Assembly: GCA_937919435.1 (NCBI GenBank)
Contig: CALFRR010000260.1
Location: forward strand, 1 to 25,126
DNA from: an uncultured Alphaproteobacteria bacterium
GTDB taxonomy: Bacteria; Pseudomonadota; Alphaproteobacteria; Rhizobiales; Ancalomicrobiaceae
Direction: 5' to 3'
DNA: 25,126 nt
In this document: positions 7,975-15,915 of the stretch, piece by piece
Layout of the letters: each line of letters begins with the position of its first letter
How positions within the stretch are numbered: position 1 is the first letter of the stretch
Notes under the pieces: model-generated
Told to the model about the DNA's origin: nothing
What the model saw: the letters and a program-made list of their open reading frames with translations, nothing else
Databases searched by the model: none
Translations under genes and position numbers: made by a program

Positions 7975-8913
7975 ATGATCGATCCAGACCTTCCCTCCCA
8001 CATGCGCCCCGATCGCTCCTTCCAGGGGCTGATCCTGACCCTCCAGCGCTTCTGGGCGGACTACGGTTGCATCGTCCTCCAGCCCTACGACATGGAGGTC
8101 GGGGCCGGAACCTTCCATCCCGCGACGACCCTGCGTGCCCTCGGTCCGAAGCCGTGGCGGGCCGCCTACGTGCAGCCCTCGCGCCGGCCCAAGGATGGTC
8201 GCTACGGCGAGAACCCGAACCGGCTGCAGCACTACTACCAGTTCCAGGTGATCCTGAAGCCGTCGCCGGCCGATCTGCAGGAGCTCTATCTGAAGAGCCT
8301 CTACGCGATCGGCATCGATCCCGCTCTGCACGACATCCGCTTCGTCGAGGACGACTGGGAGAGCCCGACGCTCGGCGCCTGGGGTCTCGGCTGGGAGTGC
8401 TGGTGCGACGGCATGGAAGTCTCCCAGTTCACCTATTTCCAGCAGGTCGCCGGCTTCGAGTGTTCGCCGGTGTCGGGTGAGCTGACCTATGGGCTCGAAC
8501 GCCTCGCCATGTACGTCCAGGGCGTCGAGAACGTCTACGACCTGAACTTCAACGGCCGCGAGGGCCACGAGAAGGTCACCTACGGCGACGTCTTCCTGCA
8601 GGCCGAGCAGGAATATTCGCGCCACAACTTCGAACACGCCGACGTCGAGATGCTCTTCGAGCAGTTCCGGATGGCCGAGGCCGCGGCGAAGAAGTACCTC
8701 GCCGCCGGCTGGGAGACCCCGGAGGAGAAGCGCCATCTGATGGCGCTGCCGGCCTACGACCAGTGCATCAAGGCCTCGCACGTGTTCAATCTGCTCGACG
8801 CCCGCAGCGTCATCTCGGTGACCGAGCGGCAGAGTTACATCCTGCGGGTCCGCGAGATCGCCAAGGCCTGCGGCAAGGCCTGGCTCGCCACCGCCGGCGG
8901 CGGCACCGTCTGA
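7975..8913 (+). CDS. glyQ: Glycine--tRNA ligase alpha subunit
   Basis: The 312-residue catalytic subunit of the alpha2-beta2 bacterial glycyl-tRNA synthetase, which forms glycyl-adenylate and charges tRNA-Gly with GlyS. Nearly the whole protein is family-diagnostic: SFQGLILTLQRFWADYGC at the N-terminus, QPYDMEVGAGTFHPATTLR, YVQPSRRPKDGRYGENPNR with the class II motif 2 arginines, and GLGWECWCDGMEVSQFTYFQQ. The length is typical. The ATG at 7975 fits alphaproteobacterial homologues, which have a short leader before MRPxRSFQG; an ATG at 8002 is possible. A good promoter lies 41 bases upstream of the start and a hairpin follows the stop. Unusually, glyS does not follow directly: a divergent regulator/oxidoreductase pair lies between them. 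Confidence 0.98.
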   Translation: MIDPDLPSHMRPDRSFQGLILTLQRFWADYGCIVLQPYDMEVGAGTFHPATTLRALGPKPWRAAYVQPSRRPKDGRYGENPNRLQHYYQFQVILKPSPADLQELYLKSLYAIGIDPALHDIRFVEDDWESPTLGAWGLGWECWCDGMEVSQFTYFQQVAGFECSPVSGELTYGLERLAMYVQGVENVYDLNFNGREGHEKVTYGDVFLQAEQEYSRHNFEHADVEMLFEQFRMAEAAAKKYLAAGWETPEEKRHLMALPAYDQCIKASHVFNLLDARSVISVTERQSYILRVREIAKACGKAWLATAGGGTV

Positions 8914-8939
8914 GCCTTCGACCCGTCCGACGAGATCAC

Positions 8940-8966
8940 CGACGCCGCGCCCCGTGTGCGGCGTCG
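8940..8966. terminator. Hairpin between glyQ and the HxlR gene
   Basis: CGACGCCGC and GCGGCGTCG form a perfect 9-bp GC-rich stem around a 9-base loop, in the 58 bases between the convergent stops of glyQ and the HxlR gene. Only a short T-run (TTT at 8970-8972) follows on the plus strand. It is well placed to act as a bidirectional terminator. Confidence 0.7.
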
Positions 8967-8971
8967 CCGTT

Positions 8972-9361
8972 TCAGGTCACGTCGAACCGCCGCCGGTTCT
9001 CGGCGATCGTCGGCCGGTTGGCGACCGCCCAGTCGGCGAGCGCCCCGATCGGCCGGGCGAGCGACGCGCCGAGCGGCGACAGCGCGTATTCGACCTGCGG
9101 CGGATTGGTCGGGAACACCGTCCGGGTGACCAGCCCGTCGCGCTCCAGGCTCCTGAGCGTCACCGTCAGCATCCGCTGCGAGATGCCGCCGACCGCCCGT
9201 TTCAGCGCATTGAACCGGGTCGGCCCGTCGCCGAGCCGCAGGATCACCAGCACGCTCCAGGCGTCGCCGATCCGGTTCAGCACGTCGCGGATCGGACAGG
9301 TGGCGGAGAGCGGATCCTCGATCGGACCGAGCACCCCGGCGATCACCCGGATCTCCGCCAT
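8972..9361 (-). CDS. HxlR-family transcriptional regulator
   Basis: A winged-helix DNA-binding protein of about 129 residues. CPIRDVLNRIGDAWSVLVILRL (from residue 22) and RFNALKRAVGGISQRMLTVTLRSLERDGLV are the hallmark HxlR helices, followed by the wing VEYALSPLG. C22 sits where quinone- or aldehyde-sensing HxlR members (YodB, QorR type) keep their redox cysteine, so thiol sensing is plausible but inferred. The start is uncertain: the ATG at 9361 has GGAG six bases upstream, but the frame extends to an ATG at 9457, and a GTG at 9424 has a better GGAAGGA site. It is divergent from an NAD(P)-binding oxidoreductase gene with a palindrome between them, the standard layout for autoregulation plus control of the neighbour. 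Confidence 0.93.
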   Translation of the reverse strand: MAEIRVIAGVLGPIEDPLSATCPIRDVLNRIGDAWSVLVILRLGDGPTRFNALKRAVGGISQRMLTVTLRSLERDGLVTRTVFPTNPPQVEYALSPLGASLARPIGALADWAVANRPTIAENRRRFDVT

Positions 9362-9464
9362 GCTGCGCTCCGATGCCGCGCCGGGATCGGCGAAGGCGGT
9401 TACGTCGGTGTGCCCTGCGTTCACGAAAGTGCGTCCTTCCCGAAGCGGTTCTTCCATGCCATCT

Positions 9465-9481
9465 GGTTACTGATCGTAACC
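9465..9481. promoter_or_regulatory. Palindromic operator candidate for the HxlR regulator
   Basis: GGTTAC-TGATC-GTAACC is a perfect 6-bp-arm dyad in the divergent space between the HxlR gene and the oxidoreductase gene. HxlR proteins bind as dimers to short palindromes of this size, usually overlapping the promoters of their own gene and of the divergent oxidoreductase. It lies 53 bases upstream of the oxidoreductase ATG at 9535. Confidence 0.65.
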
Positions 9482-9534
9482 GATGCGCCGCGCCTCCGCC
9501 AGGGGCGACGGCCCGAACCCGAAAGGATCCTGCC

Positions 9535-10206
9535 ATGAAGATCGCTCTCGTCGGCGCCACCGGCTATGTCGGCGGCCCGGTTCTCGAAGAACTCCTCTCC
9601 CGCGGTCATGCCGTCACCGTTCTCGCCCGTTCGCCGAAGAAGATCGCGCCGCGCGCCGGCCTCACCGTGGTCGAGGCCGACGCCTACGACGCGGCGTCGG
9701 TCGCCGCCGCGGTGAAGGGCACGGACGCGGTGATCTCCGCCTTCAACCCCGGCTGGACCGATCCCGAGATCCACGCCAACTTCCTGAAGGGCGCGAAGGC
9801 GATCGACGCCGGGGTGAAGGCGGCCGGCGTGAAGCGTCTTCTGGTGGTCGGCGGTGCCGGCAGCCTCTACGTCGCTCTGGGCGTACAGCTGATCGACACC
9901 GAGCATTTCCCGAAGGACTACTTCGCCGGGGCCGATGCCGCCCGCAAGTTGCTCTCCGCCTATCTCTCGGGTGAGGTCGGGGCCGGGCTCGACTGGACCT
10001 TCCTGTCGCCGCCGGCACTGTTCAGCCTGCATTCGGCGCTCGCCGGCAAGCCGCGCACCGGCCGCTACCGGGTCGGCGCCGACGATCTGCTGATGGACGG
10101 TGCGGCGCCGGCCGGCATCTCGGAAGCCGACCTCGCCGCGGCGATCGTCGACGAGATCGAGACCCCGAAGCACGTCCGCGCCCGCTTCACCGTCGCCGCG
10201 GCCTGA
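9535..10206 (+). CDS. NAD(P)-binding oxidoreductase (NmrA/SDR-like, atypical short-chain family)
   Basis: A 223-residue Rossmann-fold protein. MKIALVGATGYVGGPVLEELLSRGHAVTVLAR carries the GxxGxxG dinucleotide motif at residues 7-13, and Arg at the end of the second strand suggests NADPH. It matches the NAD(P)H-binding family that includes NmrA-like sensors and YwnB/azoreductase-like proteins. The classical SDR Tyr-x3-Lys pair is not evident, so it may be a reductase of the extended/atypical type or a nucleotide sensor; the substrate is unknown. The ATG at 9535 has GAAAGGA 7 bases upstream. It is divergent from an HxlR regulator with a shared palindrome, and a strong terminator follows it. This suggests an inducible quinone or electrophile stress unit (inference). 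Confidence 0.9.
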   Translation: MKIALVGATGYVGGPVLEELLSRGHAVTVLARSPKKIAPRAGLTVVEADAYDAASVAAAVKGTDAVISAFNPGWTDPEIHANFLKGAKAIDAGVKAAGVKRLLVVGGAGSLYVALGVQLIDTEHFPKDYFAGADAARKLLSAYLSGEVGAGLDWTFLSPPALFSLHSALAGKPRTGRYRVGADDLLMDGAAPAGISEADLAAAIVDEIETPKHVRARFTVAAA

Positions 10207-10220
10207 TCGCGGCGACCCGT

Positions 10221-10246
10221 CCGGAGGGGCACAACCGCCCCTCCGG
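10221..10246 (+). terminator. Rho-independent terminator after the oxidoreductase gene
   Basis: CCGGAGGGGC and GCCCCTCCGG form a perfect 10-bp stem around a 6-base loop (ACAACC), 15 bases after the stop codon and followed by a short TTT. It should separate the oxidoreductase transcript from glyS. Confidence 0.8.
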
Positions 10247-10326
10247 CGCTTTGCGGCTGGACACGACCGGCGTGCGATCGTATGCCTCGACCCGATCGCA
10301 GCCCTCGTCCGAAGTCGAGCCAGCCC

Positions 10327-12657
10327 ATGCCCGAACTGCTTCTCGAACTCCTCTCCGAAGAGATCCCGGCCCGCATGCAGAAGAAGGCCGCCGAGGACCT
10401 GAAGCGGCTCGTCGGCGACGGTCTGGTGGCCGCCGGTCTTCCCTTCGAGGGTGCCACCGCCTATGCGACGCCCCGCCGCCTGACCCTGGTGGTCGCCGGG
10501 GTGCCGGCCAAGGGTGCCGATCTCGTCGAAGAGAAGAAGGGCCCGCGCGTCGGCGCCCCCGATCAGGCGATCCAGGGCTTCCTGAAGGGCGCCGGCATCG
10601 CCTCGCTCGATCAGGCGACGGTGGTCTCCGACAAGAAGGGCGACTATTGGGTCGCCCGGTTGAAGAAACCGGGCCGCCGCGCCGTCGACGTGATCGCCGA
10701 ACTGGTGCCGCAGGTGATCCGCACCTTCCCCTGGCCGAAGTCGCAGCGCTGGGGCTCCGGCACGCTGCGCTGGGTCCGGCCGCTTCAGTCGATCCTCTGC
10801 ACCTTCGGCACCGAGCAGGAAGAGCCGGAGATCGTCGCCTTCGAGGTCGACGGCATCCGCTCCGGCAACGTCACCCGCGGCCACCGTTTCCTGTCGCCCG
10901 CGCCGTTCAGCGTGAAGCGCTTCTCCGACTACGTCCAGAAGCTCCAGAACGCGAAGGTGATCCTCGATCCGGAGCGCCGCCGCCACATCATCCTCGAGGA
11001 CGCCAAGACCGCCGCCTTCGCGCAGGGGCTGGAGCTGGTCGAGGACGAGGGGCTGCTCGACGAGGTCGCCGGCCTCGTCGAATGGCCGGTGGTGCTGATG
11101 GGCAGCTTCGAGGAGGAGTTCCTGGAGGTGCCCGCCGAAGTGATCCGCGCCACCATCCGGGCCAACCAGAAGTGCTTCGTGCTGCGCTCGCACCACGTCG
11201 ACCAGAAGCTCGCCGCCAAGTTCCTGCTGGTGTCGAACCTCGCGGCGAAGGACGGCGGCAAGAAGATCGTCGCCGGCAACGGCCGGGTGATCCGCGCCCG
11301 CCTGTCCGACGCCCGCCACTTCTTCCACACCGACCTCGCCGATCTGCCCGACTATCGCGACGCCGGCAGGCCGCTCGACCAGCGGCTGGCCAAGCTCCGG
11401 GCCCTCGACGTCGTCTTCCACGAGAAGCTCGGCACGCAAGGAGCGCGCATCGACCGGATCGCCTGCCTCGCCGGAGCCTTCGCGCCGCTGGTCGACGCCG
11501 ATGCCAATCTGGCGACCCGCGCCGCGCTGCTCGCCAAGGCCGATCTGATGACCGAGGTGGTCGGCGAGTTCCCCGAGGTGCAGGGCCTGATGGGCCGCAC
11601 CTATGCGCTGGCGCAGGGCGAGGACCCGTCGGTCGCCACCGCGATCGAGGACCATTATCGGCCGCAGGGCCCCTCCGACCGGGTGCCGACCGACCGGGTG
11701 GCGATCGCAGTGGCGCTCGCCGACAAGCTCGACACGCTCGCCGGTTTCTGGATGGTCGACGAGAAGCCGACGGGATCGAAAGATCCCTTCGCGCTGCGCC
11801 GCGCCGCCCTCGGCGTCATCCGCATCGTGCTGGAGAACCGTCTCCGCCTGTCGCTGAAGAGCCTCTTCGCCGACGCCTATGCCTCGCATCTGTGGGGCAT
11901 GCAGAGCGAGGAACGGCTGGTGTTCCTGGTCGGCGCCGACGATCAGGGCATCACCGTGCCCGGCCATTTCGCCCGCGATCCCGATCTCGCCGCGCTGGTC
12001 GCGCCGGAGAACCGTGTGGTGGTGGCCCACGACAAGACCGGCGCGGCCCACGATCCGGTCGGCGTGCTGCTGGTCGGCGGGGTCGAGTACTATTACGAGA
12101 TCGAGCGCGAGCTGCCGAAGATCGCCGGAATCGTCGACGGGCTCTTCGCCTTCTTCGTCGATCGGCTGAAGGTGCAGCTGCGCGACGCCGGCGCCCGTCA
12201 CGACCTGGTCGACGCGGTGCTGGCGGTCGGCGAGGTCGACGATCTCGTCCTGGTGGCGACCCGCATCGAGGCGCTCGCCGCCTTCCTGGCGACCGAGGAC
12301 GGCAAGGCGCTGCTCGCCGGCTACACCCGCGCCGCCAACATCCTGAAGGCCGAGGAGAAGAAGGAGGGCCGCGGCTTCGACGGCCCGGTCGACGTCTCCC
12401 TCCTCGCCGAGCCGGCGGAAATGGCGCTCGCCCGGGCGATCGCCGACGCCGGAGAAGCCGCCGCCGCGGCGGTCGCCGCCGAGGACTTCGCCGCCGCGAT
12501 GGCGGCGCTCGCCGGCCTGCGTGCCCCGGTCGACGCCTTCTTCGAGAAGATCCTGGTCAACGCCGACGATCCGGCGATCCGCGAGAACCGTCTGCGTCTG
12601 CTCTCGGCGATCCGCACCGCCTGCCGGACCGTCGCCGACTTCGGCCTCGTCGGCTGA
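10327..12657 (+). CDS. glyS: Glycine--tRNA ligase beta subunit
   Basis: The beta subunit (776 residues) of glycyl-tRNA synthetase, which recognises tRNA-Gly. It begins with MPELLLELLSEEIPARMQ, exactly the family start, and contains AYATPRRLTLVV, the RWVRPLQSILCTFG segment, RVIRARLSDARHFFHTDL, the HD-like region with VALADKLDTLAGFW and KDPFALRRAALGVIRI, and a C-terminal anticodon-binding (DALR-like) helical domain ending VDAFFEKILVNADDPAIRENRLRLL. It is longer than the roughly 690 residues of the enterobacterial protein, with the extra length mainly around residues 535-610. The ATG at 10327 is chosen from homology; an ATG at 10282 would add 15 unconserved residues. No strong ribosome binding site is visible. 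It has no promoter shared with glyQ. Confidence 0.97.
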   Translation: MPELLLELLSEEIPARMQKKAAEDLKRLVGDGLVAAGLPFEGATAYATPRRLTLVVAGVPAKGADLVEEKKGPRVGAPDQAIQGFLKGAGIASLDQATVVSDKKGDYWVARLKKPGRRAVDVIAELVPQVIRTFPWPKSQRWGSGTLRWVRPLQSILCTFGTEQEEPEIVAFEVDGIRSGNVTRGHRFLSPAPFSVKRFSDYVQKLQNAKVILDPERRRHIILEDAKTAAFAQGLELVEDEGLLDEVAGLVEWPVVLMGSFEEEFLEVPAEVIRATIRANQKCFVLRSHHVDQKLAAKFLLVSNLAAKDGGKKIVAGNGRVIRARLSDARHFFHTDLADLPDYRDAGRPLDQRLAKLRALDVVFHEKLGTQGARIDRIACLAGAFAPLVDADANLATRAALLAKADLMTEVVGEFPEVQGLMGRTYALAQGEDPSVATAIEDHYRPQGPSDRVPTDRVAIAVALADKLDTLAGFWMVDEKPTGSKDPFALRRAALGVIRIVLENRLRLSLKSLFADAYASHLWGMQSEERLVFLVGADDQGITVPGHFARDPDLAALVAPENRVVVAHDKTGAAHDPVGVLLVGGVEYYYEIERELPKIAGIVDGLFAFFVDRLKVQLRDAGARHDLVDAVLAVGEVDDLVLVATRIEALAAFLATEDGKALLAGYTRAANILKAEEKKEGRGFDGPVDVSLLAEPAEMALARAIADAGEAAAAAVAAEDFAAAMAALAGLRAPVDAFFEKILVNADDPAIRENRLRLLSAIRTACRTVADFGLVG

Positions 12658-12789
12658 TCGCGGAGCGCGCTCCACGCGCCCCGCCGACGTGCCGTCTCAC
12701 GCACGCGCGCCCCGTGACCGCGAGGTCGCTGGGCGCGTCGTCGTATGTGGGGTGGAGAGGTGATCGAGGCCGCGTGCGGCCGGATCGGC

Positions 12790-13140
12790 TCAGGGGGTGA
12801 GGTCGATCGCGCCCCAGCAGTCGGGGCCCTTCCACTGGGCGACGACGCCGTTCTTCGTCACCTTGCCGGTGAAGGCGACCGCGCCCTTCTTGCCCGGCTT
12901 GGTGGCGGTGAAGCTGCCGTCGGACTTGACCGTGCCGGTGCCGTCTTCCTCGGCGCCCTCGTAGACCGCACCGACCAGCCGGATCGACGACCCGGAGACG
13001 ATCGCCATCATCTCGGTGACGCCGGCGCAGACCGCATCGCGACCGCCGGCGACCGAAGAGGCGCCGCGATAGGTGCCGTCGGCGAGGGCCGGCGAGAGGG
13101 CGAGGACCGAGACGGCGGCGGCGAAGGCGAGGCGGCGCAT
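12790..13140 (-). CDS. Small secreted protein, unknown function
   Basis: A 116-residue protein with a clear signal peptide: MRRLAFAAAVSVLALSPALA, with likely cleavage after residue 20. The mature part is short, with predicted strands, and carries only two cysteines (C38, C108) that could form one disulfide in the periplasm. The tail WKGPDCWGAIDLTP and the middle GTVKSDGSFTATKPGKKGAV look like a small beta-barrel-type domain, but I recognise no family. GGGAG lies about 9 bases upstream of the ATG, which fixes the start. It is divergent from the next small secreted protein and convergent with glyS. Confidence 0.8.
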   Translation of the reverse strand: MRRLAFAAAVSVLALSPALADGTYRGASSVAGGRDAVCAGVTEMMAIVSGSSIRLVGAVYEGAEEDGTGTVKSDGSFTATKPGKKGAVAFTGKVTKNGVVAQWKGPDCWGAIDLTP

Positions 13141-13328
13141 GGCGGGATCTCCCGAACGTGGTGGCCGGCGCACCCGCCGACCCGTCGCCGGCGACCGTAG
13201 CGGATCGGTCGCGGCGAGACAAACCCGTCTCCGGCGCGGGAGATCCGCCCGGCGCGAGGGGATCGCGCTGGCGAGACGGCGGGATCGGGCGCACAATGAC
13301 CGGGTTTCAGCGAACCAGAGGCTTCGCC

Positions 13329-13550
13329 ATGTCGAACCTCGCCCGTGTCGTCCTCGTCGCCGCCCTCGCCGGCGGTGCTCTCCTCCTCGCCTCCGCCGAA
13401 GCTTCGGCCTGGGTCTGCACCGCCCACAGCCGGGCCGCGTCCGGCTGGGGCGCCTCGCCATCGCTCGCCCAGGCCCGCTACATCGCGCTGCGCGAATGCG
13501 CGATCCGTACGCCGCGCGGCCGGATGTGCCGGATCTCCTCCTGCCGGTGA
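13329..13550 (+). CDS. Small cysteine-rich secreted protein
   Basis: A 73-residue protein with a signal peptide (hydrophobic residues 6-23, cleavage likely after ASA at 27), leaving a mature peptide of about 46 residues with four cysteines (C30, C57, C67, C72), probably two disulfides. The pattern A-x-GWG-x3-S-x2-QAR-x2-AL-x2-C resembles DUF4189-like periplasmic proteins, but this is a loose match. The function is unknown. The start is the ATG before MSNLARVV; the upstream in-frame extension lacks signal-peptide character. Its stop lies 9 bases from the convergent methyltransferase stop. Confidence 0.75.
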   Translation: MSNLARVVLVAALAGGALLLASAEASAWVCTAHSRAASGWGASPSLAQARYIALRECAIRTPRGRMCRISSCR

Positions 13551-13559
13551 GGCGGAAGG

Positions 13560-14357
13560 TCAGTCGGCCAGATCCGCTTCGCCGCGCAGCACCGCGTCCG
13601 CCTCCGGCAGATAGCCGTTGTCGCCGGCCGGATGGAGGATCAGCCCGGGCAGGATCCGGGCCGGCGCCCGCGATCCCTTGATCGCGGTGACGAGCAGGCG
13701 ATGTGCCGCCGCATCGGCGCGCGGATGGATCGGCCGGATCGCCACTGCGCCGAATCGCCCGTTCGCCGCCGCCAGGATCTCGGCGAGACCGTCGCCCTTG
13801 AAGATCAGTGCCAGCCGGCCGGAGGGGGCGAGCGCCGCCGCCGCCGCCCGGATCCACGGATCGAGCCCTCCCGTCGCCAGGACGTGGGCGGCGGCGCGGC
13901 GTTCCGAGGGTGACGCACGGACCTCGCGCGGTGCGAAGAACGGCGGATTGAGGATCACGTGACCGACCGATTCGCGCCCGAGCGCCGCCTCCCGGGGCTT
14001 GGCGGAGAGGAGATCGACCGCGACCACGCTCACCCGTGCGCCGACCGTCGGCGGCAGCCGGTCGCGGTTGCCGGTCGCCAGCCGGACCGCCTCCTCGTCC
14101 CGTTCGGCGAGCACCACCTCGAGCCCGTCCGCCCGGATCGCCGCGGCGAGACCGGCGGTGCCGACCCCGGCGCCGAAATCGACGAGCCGCCCCGCGGCAT
14201 CGCTCGGCACCGCGGCGGCGAGCAGGATCGCATCGAGCCCCGCCCGATGCCGTCCCCGCGCCGGTTGCTCGAGCACCAGCCGGCCGCCGAGGAACCGGTC
14301 GAGCGTCGTCGCCTCCGCGGTCGCCGCACGCTCCGTCGTCGCATCGTCCGTCGTCAC
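13560..14357 (-). CDS. N6-adenine methyltransferase (TrmN6/tRNA1(Val)-like)
   Basis: A 265-residue class I SAM-dependent methyltransferase. Motif I is VDFGAGVGTAGLA at residues 59-71, and the N6-adenine catalytic motif is NPPFF at 137-141. The N-terminal GGRLVLEQPARGRHRAGLDAILLAAAV is typical of the tRNA1(Val) A37 N6-methyltransferase-like (YfiC-like) group. tRNA is therefore the likely substrate, but the exact target is inferred. It starts with GTG at 14355-14357, inside a GTGA overlap with the stop of the DUF2007 gene; no in-frame ATG is nearby. The tight overlap implies translational coupling with DUF2007, a pairing common in rhizobia. Confidence 0.92.
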   Translation of the reverse strand: MTTDDATTERAATAEATTLDRFLGGRLVLEQPARGRHRAGLDAILLAAAVPSDAAGRLVDFGAGVGTAGLAAAIRADGLEVVLAERDEEAVRLATGNRDRLPPTVGARVSVVAVDLLSAKPREAALGRESVGHVILNPPFFAPREVRASPSERRAAAHVLATGGLDPWIRAAAAALAPSGRLALIFKGDGLAEILAAANGRFGAVAIRPIHPRADAAAHRLLVTAIKGSRAPARILPGLILHPAGDNGYLPEADAVLRGEADLAD

Positions 14358-14584
14358 CGCGCGGGATCCTTCAGCTCGGCGCCGAGGCCCGCGTCGATCA
14401 GGATCCGGCGAGCCTGCGCCACCTCGTCGTCGGCGACCAGGACGCGGCGGGCGAAGACGCCGATCGATCCCTCGAGCACCGAGATGTGGCGGTCGGCGAC
14501 CAGCGCGCCGATGCCCGCGCCCGCGAGGAGCGCCTCGACGGTGGCGATCACCACCGGATCGTTGCTGCGCAGGATCTCCTCCAA
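14354..14584 (-). CDS. DUF2007 family protein (putative signal transducing protein)
   Basis: A 76-residue protein matching DUF2007: (M)EEILRSNDPVVIATVEALLAGAGI, then a small beta-alpha-beta domain with VADRHISVLEGSIG and RRVLVADDEVAQARRIL. The family resembles a tiny regulatory or PII-like domain; its function is not established. The only sensible start is TTG at 14582-14584, aligned with the family's usual MEEL start and preceded by GGAGGGG; the frame has no ATG there. Its TGA overlaps the GTG of the methyltransferase. It is divergent from the polyprenyl synthase gene. Confidence 0.85.
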   Translation of the reverse strand: MEEILRSNDPVVIATVEALLAGAGIGALVADRHISVLEGSIGVFARRVLVADDEVAQARRILIDAGLGAELKDPAR

Positions 14585-14672
14585 GTTCCCCTCCGGTCTC
14601 GACCGCGGCGAGTTTGGACCTTCGCCGTCCTCCGCGCAAATGCGTGGTTCCGCTCGAGATCTGCGCCCCGAC

Positions 14673-14701
14673 TTGTGACGGCGGGCGCCACCGCCTATTC
14701 T
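14673..14701 (+). promoter_or_regulatory. Candidate sigma-70 promoter for the polyprenyl diphosphate synthase
   Basis: TTGTGA (14673-14678) and TATTCT (14696-14701) are separated by exactly 17 bases in the 255-bp divergent region. Transcription would start near 14708 and leave a leader of about 130 bases before the GTG at 14840. A pattern match only. Confidence 0.5.
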
Positions 14702-14839
14702 CGCATGCGAGCGGGGGCTCTCTCCCCGGCCGCCGGTCGTCTCGATCGGGGCCGGCATCGGGTTGCCCGTGGTCGTGCCGGAGCCGTCCGGCCGACCGTG
14801 GATCGAGGGGGCGGCGACGCCCGAGACGGAGTGGTCGAA

Positions 14840-15859
14840 GTGGGCGTCGTACTTTCCCTGGAAGAGACCAAGAAGCGGTCGGATGCGTCCGTCGAGCCGC
14901 TCGTCGCCCTGGTCGCCGCCGACATGGCGCGGGTCAACGCGCTGATCCTGTCGAAGGCCGGCTCCGACGTCGCGATGATCCCGGAGGTGGCCAACCACCT
15001 GATCTCCTCCGGCGGCAAGCGGCTCAGGCCGATGCTCACTCTCGCCGCTGCCCAGATGTGCGGCTACGAGGGCGACGGCCACGTCAAGCTCGCCATGGCG
15101 GTCGAGTTCATGCACACCGCCACCCTGCTCCACGACGACGTCGTCGACGAGAGCGACATGCGCCGCGGCAAGCTGGCCGCCCGCAAGCTCTGGGGCAACC
15201 AGGCGAGCGTGCTGGTCGGCGACTTCCTGCTCGGCCAGGCCTTCCGGGTGATGGTCGAGGTCGGCTCGATGCAGGCGCTCGGCGTGCTGTCGGACGCCGC
15301 GGCGATCATCGCCGAGGGCGAGGTGATGCAGCTCGCCGCCGCCAAACGGGTCGCCACCACCGAGGACGAATATCTCGCGGTGATCCGCGCCAAGACCGCC
15401 GCGCTGTTCTCCGCCGCGGCGGAGGTCGGGCCGATCGTCGCCGGCCGCGGCCGCGACGAGGAGGCCGCCTTCCGCTCCTACGGCACCAATCTCGGCATCG
15501 CCTTCCAGCTGATCGACGACGCTCTCGACTACGGCGGCTCGTCGGCCCAGCTCGGCAAGAACGTCGGCGACGATTTCCGCGAGGGCAAGATCACCCTGCC
15601 GGTGGTGCTCGCCTACCGCCGGGGTTCGGACGAGGACCGCGCCTTCTGGAAGCGCTGCCTGCAGGACGGCGGTGCCGTCGACGGCGATCTCGCCACCGCG
15701 ATCGAGCACCTGCGCCGCCATCGGGCGATCGAGACGACGGTCGAGCGGGCCCGCCACTACGGTGCCATGGCCTGCGACGCGCTCGCCCCGTTCAAGGACG
15801 GACCGCACAAGCGGGCGCTGCTCGAAGTGGTCGAGTTCTGCGTCAGCCGGGTGCACTGA
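14840..15859 (+). CDS. Polyprenyl (octa/decaprenyl) diphosphate synthase
   Basis: A 339-residue trans-isoprenyl diphosphate synthase that condenses isopentenyl diphosphate into a long chain, probably for the ubiquinone tail. SSGGKRLRPML (57-66) binds IPP, the first aspartate-rich motif is LLHDDVVDE (D99, D100, D103) and the second is QLIDDALDYGG (D226, D227, D230). The residue five before the first Asp is alanine (A94), which in this family leaves room for long chains. It is an ispB-type enzyme; the exact chain length cannot be read. The GTG at 14840 has GGAG eight bases upstream and matches homologues that begin MGVVxxLEE; a GTG at 14831 is the alternative. It converges on ispE. Confidence 0.94.
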   Translation: MGVVLSLEETKKRSDASVEPLVALVAADMARVNALILSKAGSDVAMIPEVANHLISSGGKRLRPMLTLAAAQMCGYEGDGHVKLAMAVEFMHTATLLHDDVVDESDMRRGKLAARKLWGNQASVLVGDFLLGQAFRVMVEVGSMQALGVLSDAAAIIAEGEVMQLAAAKRVATTEDEYLAVIRAKTAALFSAAAEVGPIVAGRGRDEEAAFRSYGTNLGIAFQLIDDALDYGGSSAQLGKNVGDDFREGKITLPVVLAYRRGSDEDRAFWKRCLQDGGAVDGDLATAIEHLRRHRAIETTVERARHYGAMACDALAPFKDGPHKRALLEVVEFCVSRVH

Positions 15860-15915
15860 GCTCCGACCGGGTCTTCCCGGACGCGCCGCGATCGGTGTCG
15901 CCGACGCCGGAGCGG

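Noticed and set aside
12662..12673. 12-bp palindrome GGAGCGCGCTCC just after glyS
   Set aside because: It has no loop and no T-run, so it is a poor terminator hairpin, and such GC palindromes are frequent by chance here.
9421..12675. Very long open frame on the minus strand opposite glyS and the oxidoreductase gene (over 1000 codons)
   Set aside because: It is the antisense shadow of high-GC genes: low-complexity His/Asp/Gly/Arg-rich translation, no family motifs, and the plus strand carries unmistakable glyS.
15867..15880. CCGGG-TCTT-CCCGG hairpin between the convergent polyprenyl synthase and ispE genes
   Set aside because: The stem is only 5 bp and no T-run follows. It is suitably placed but too weak to call as a terminator.
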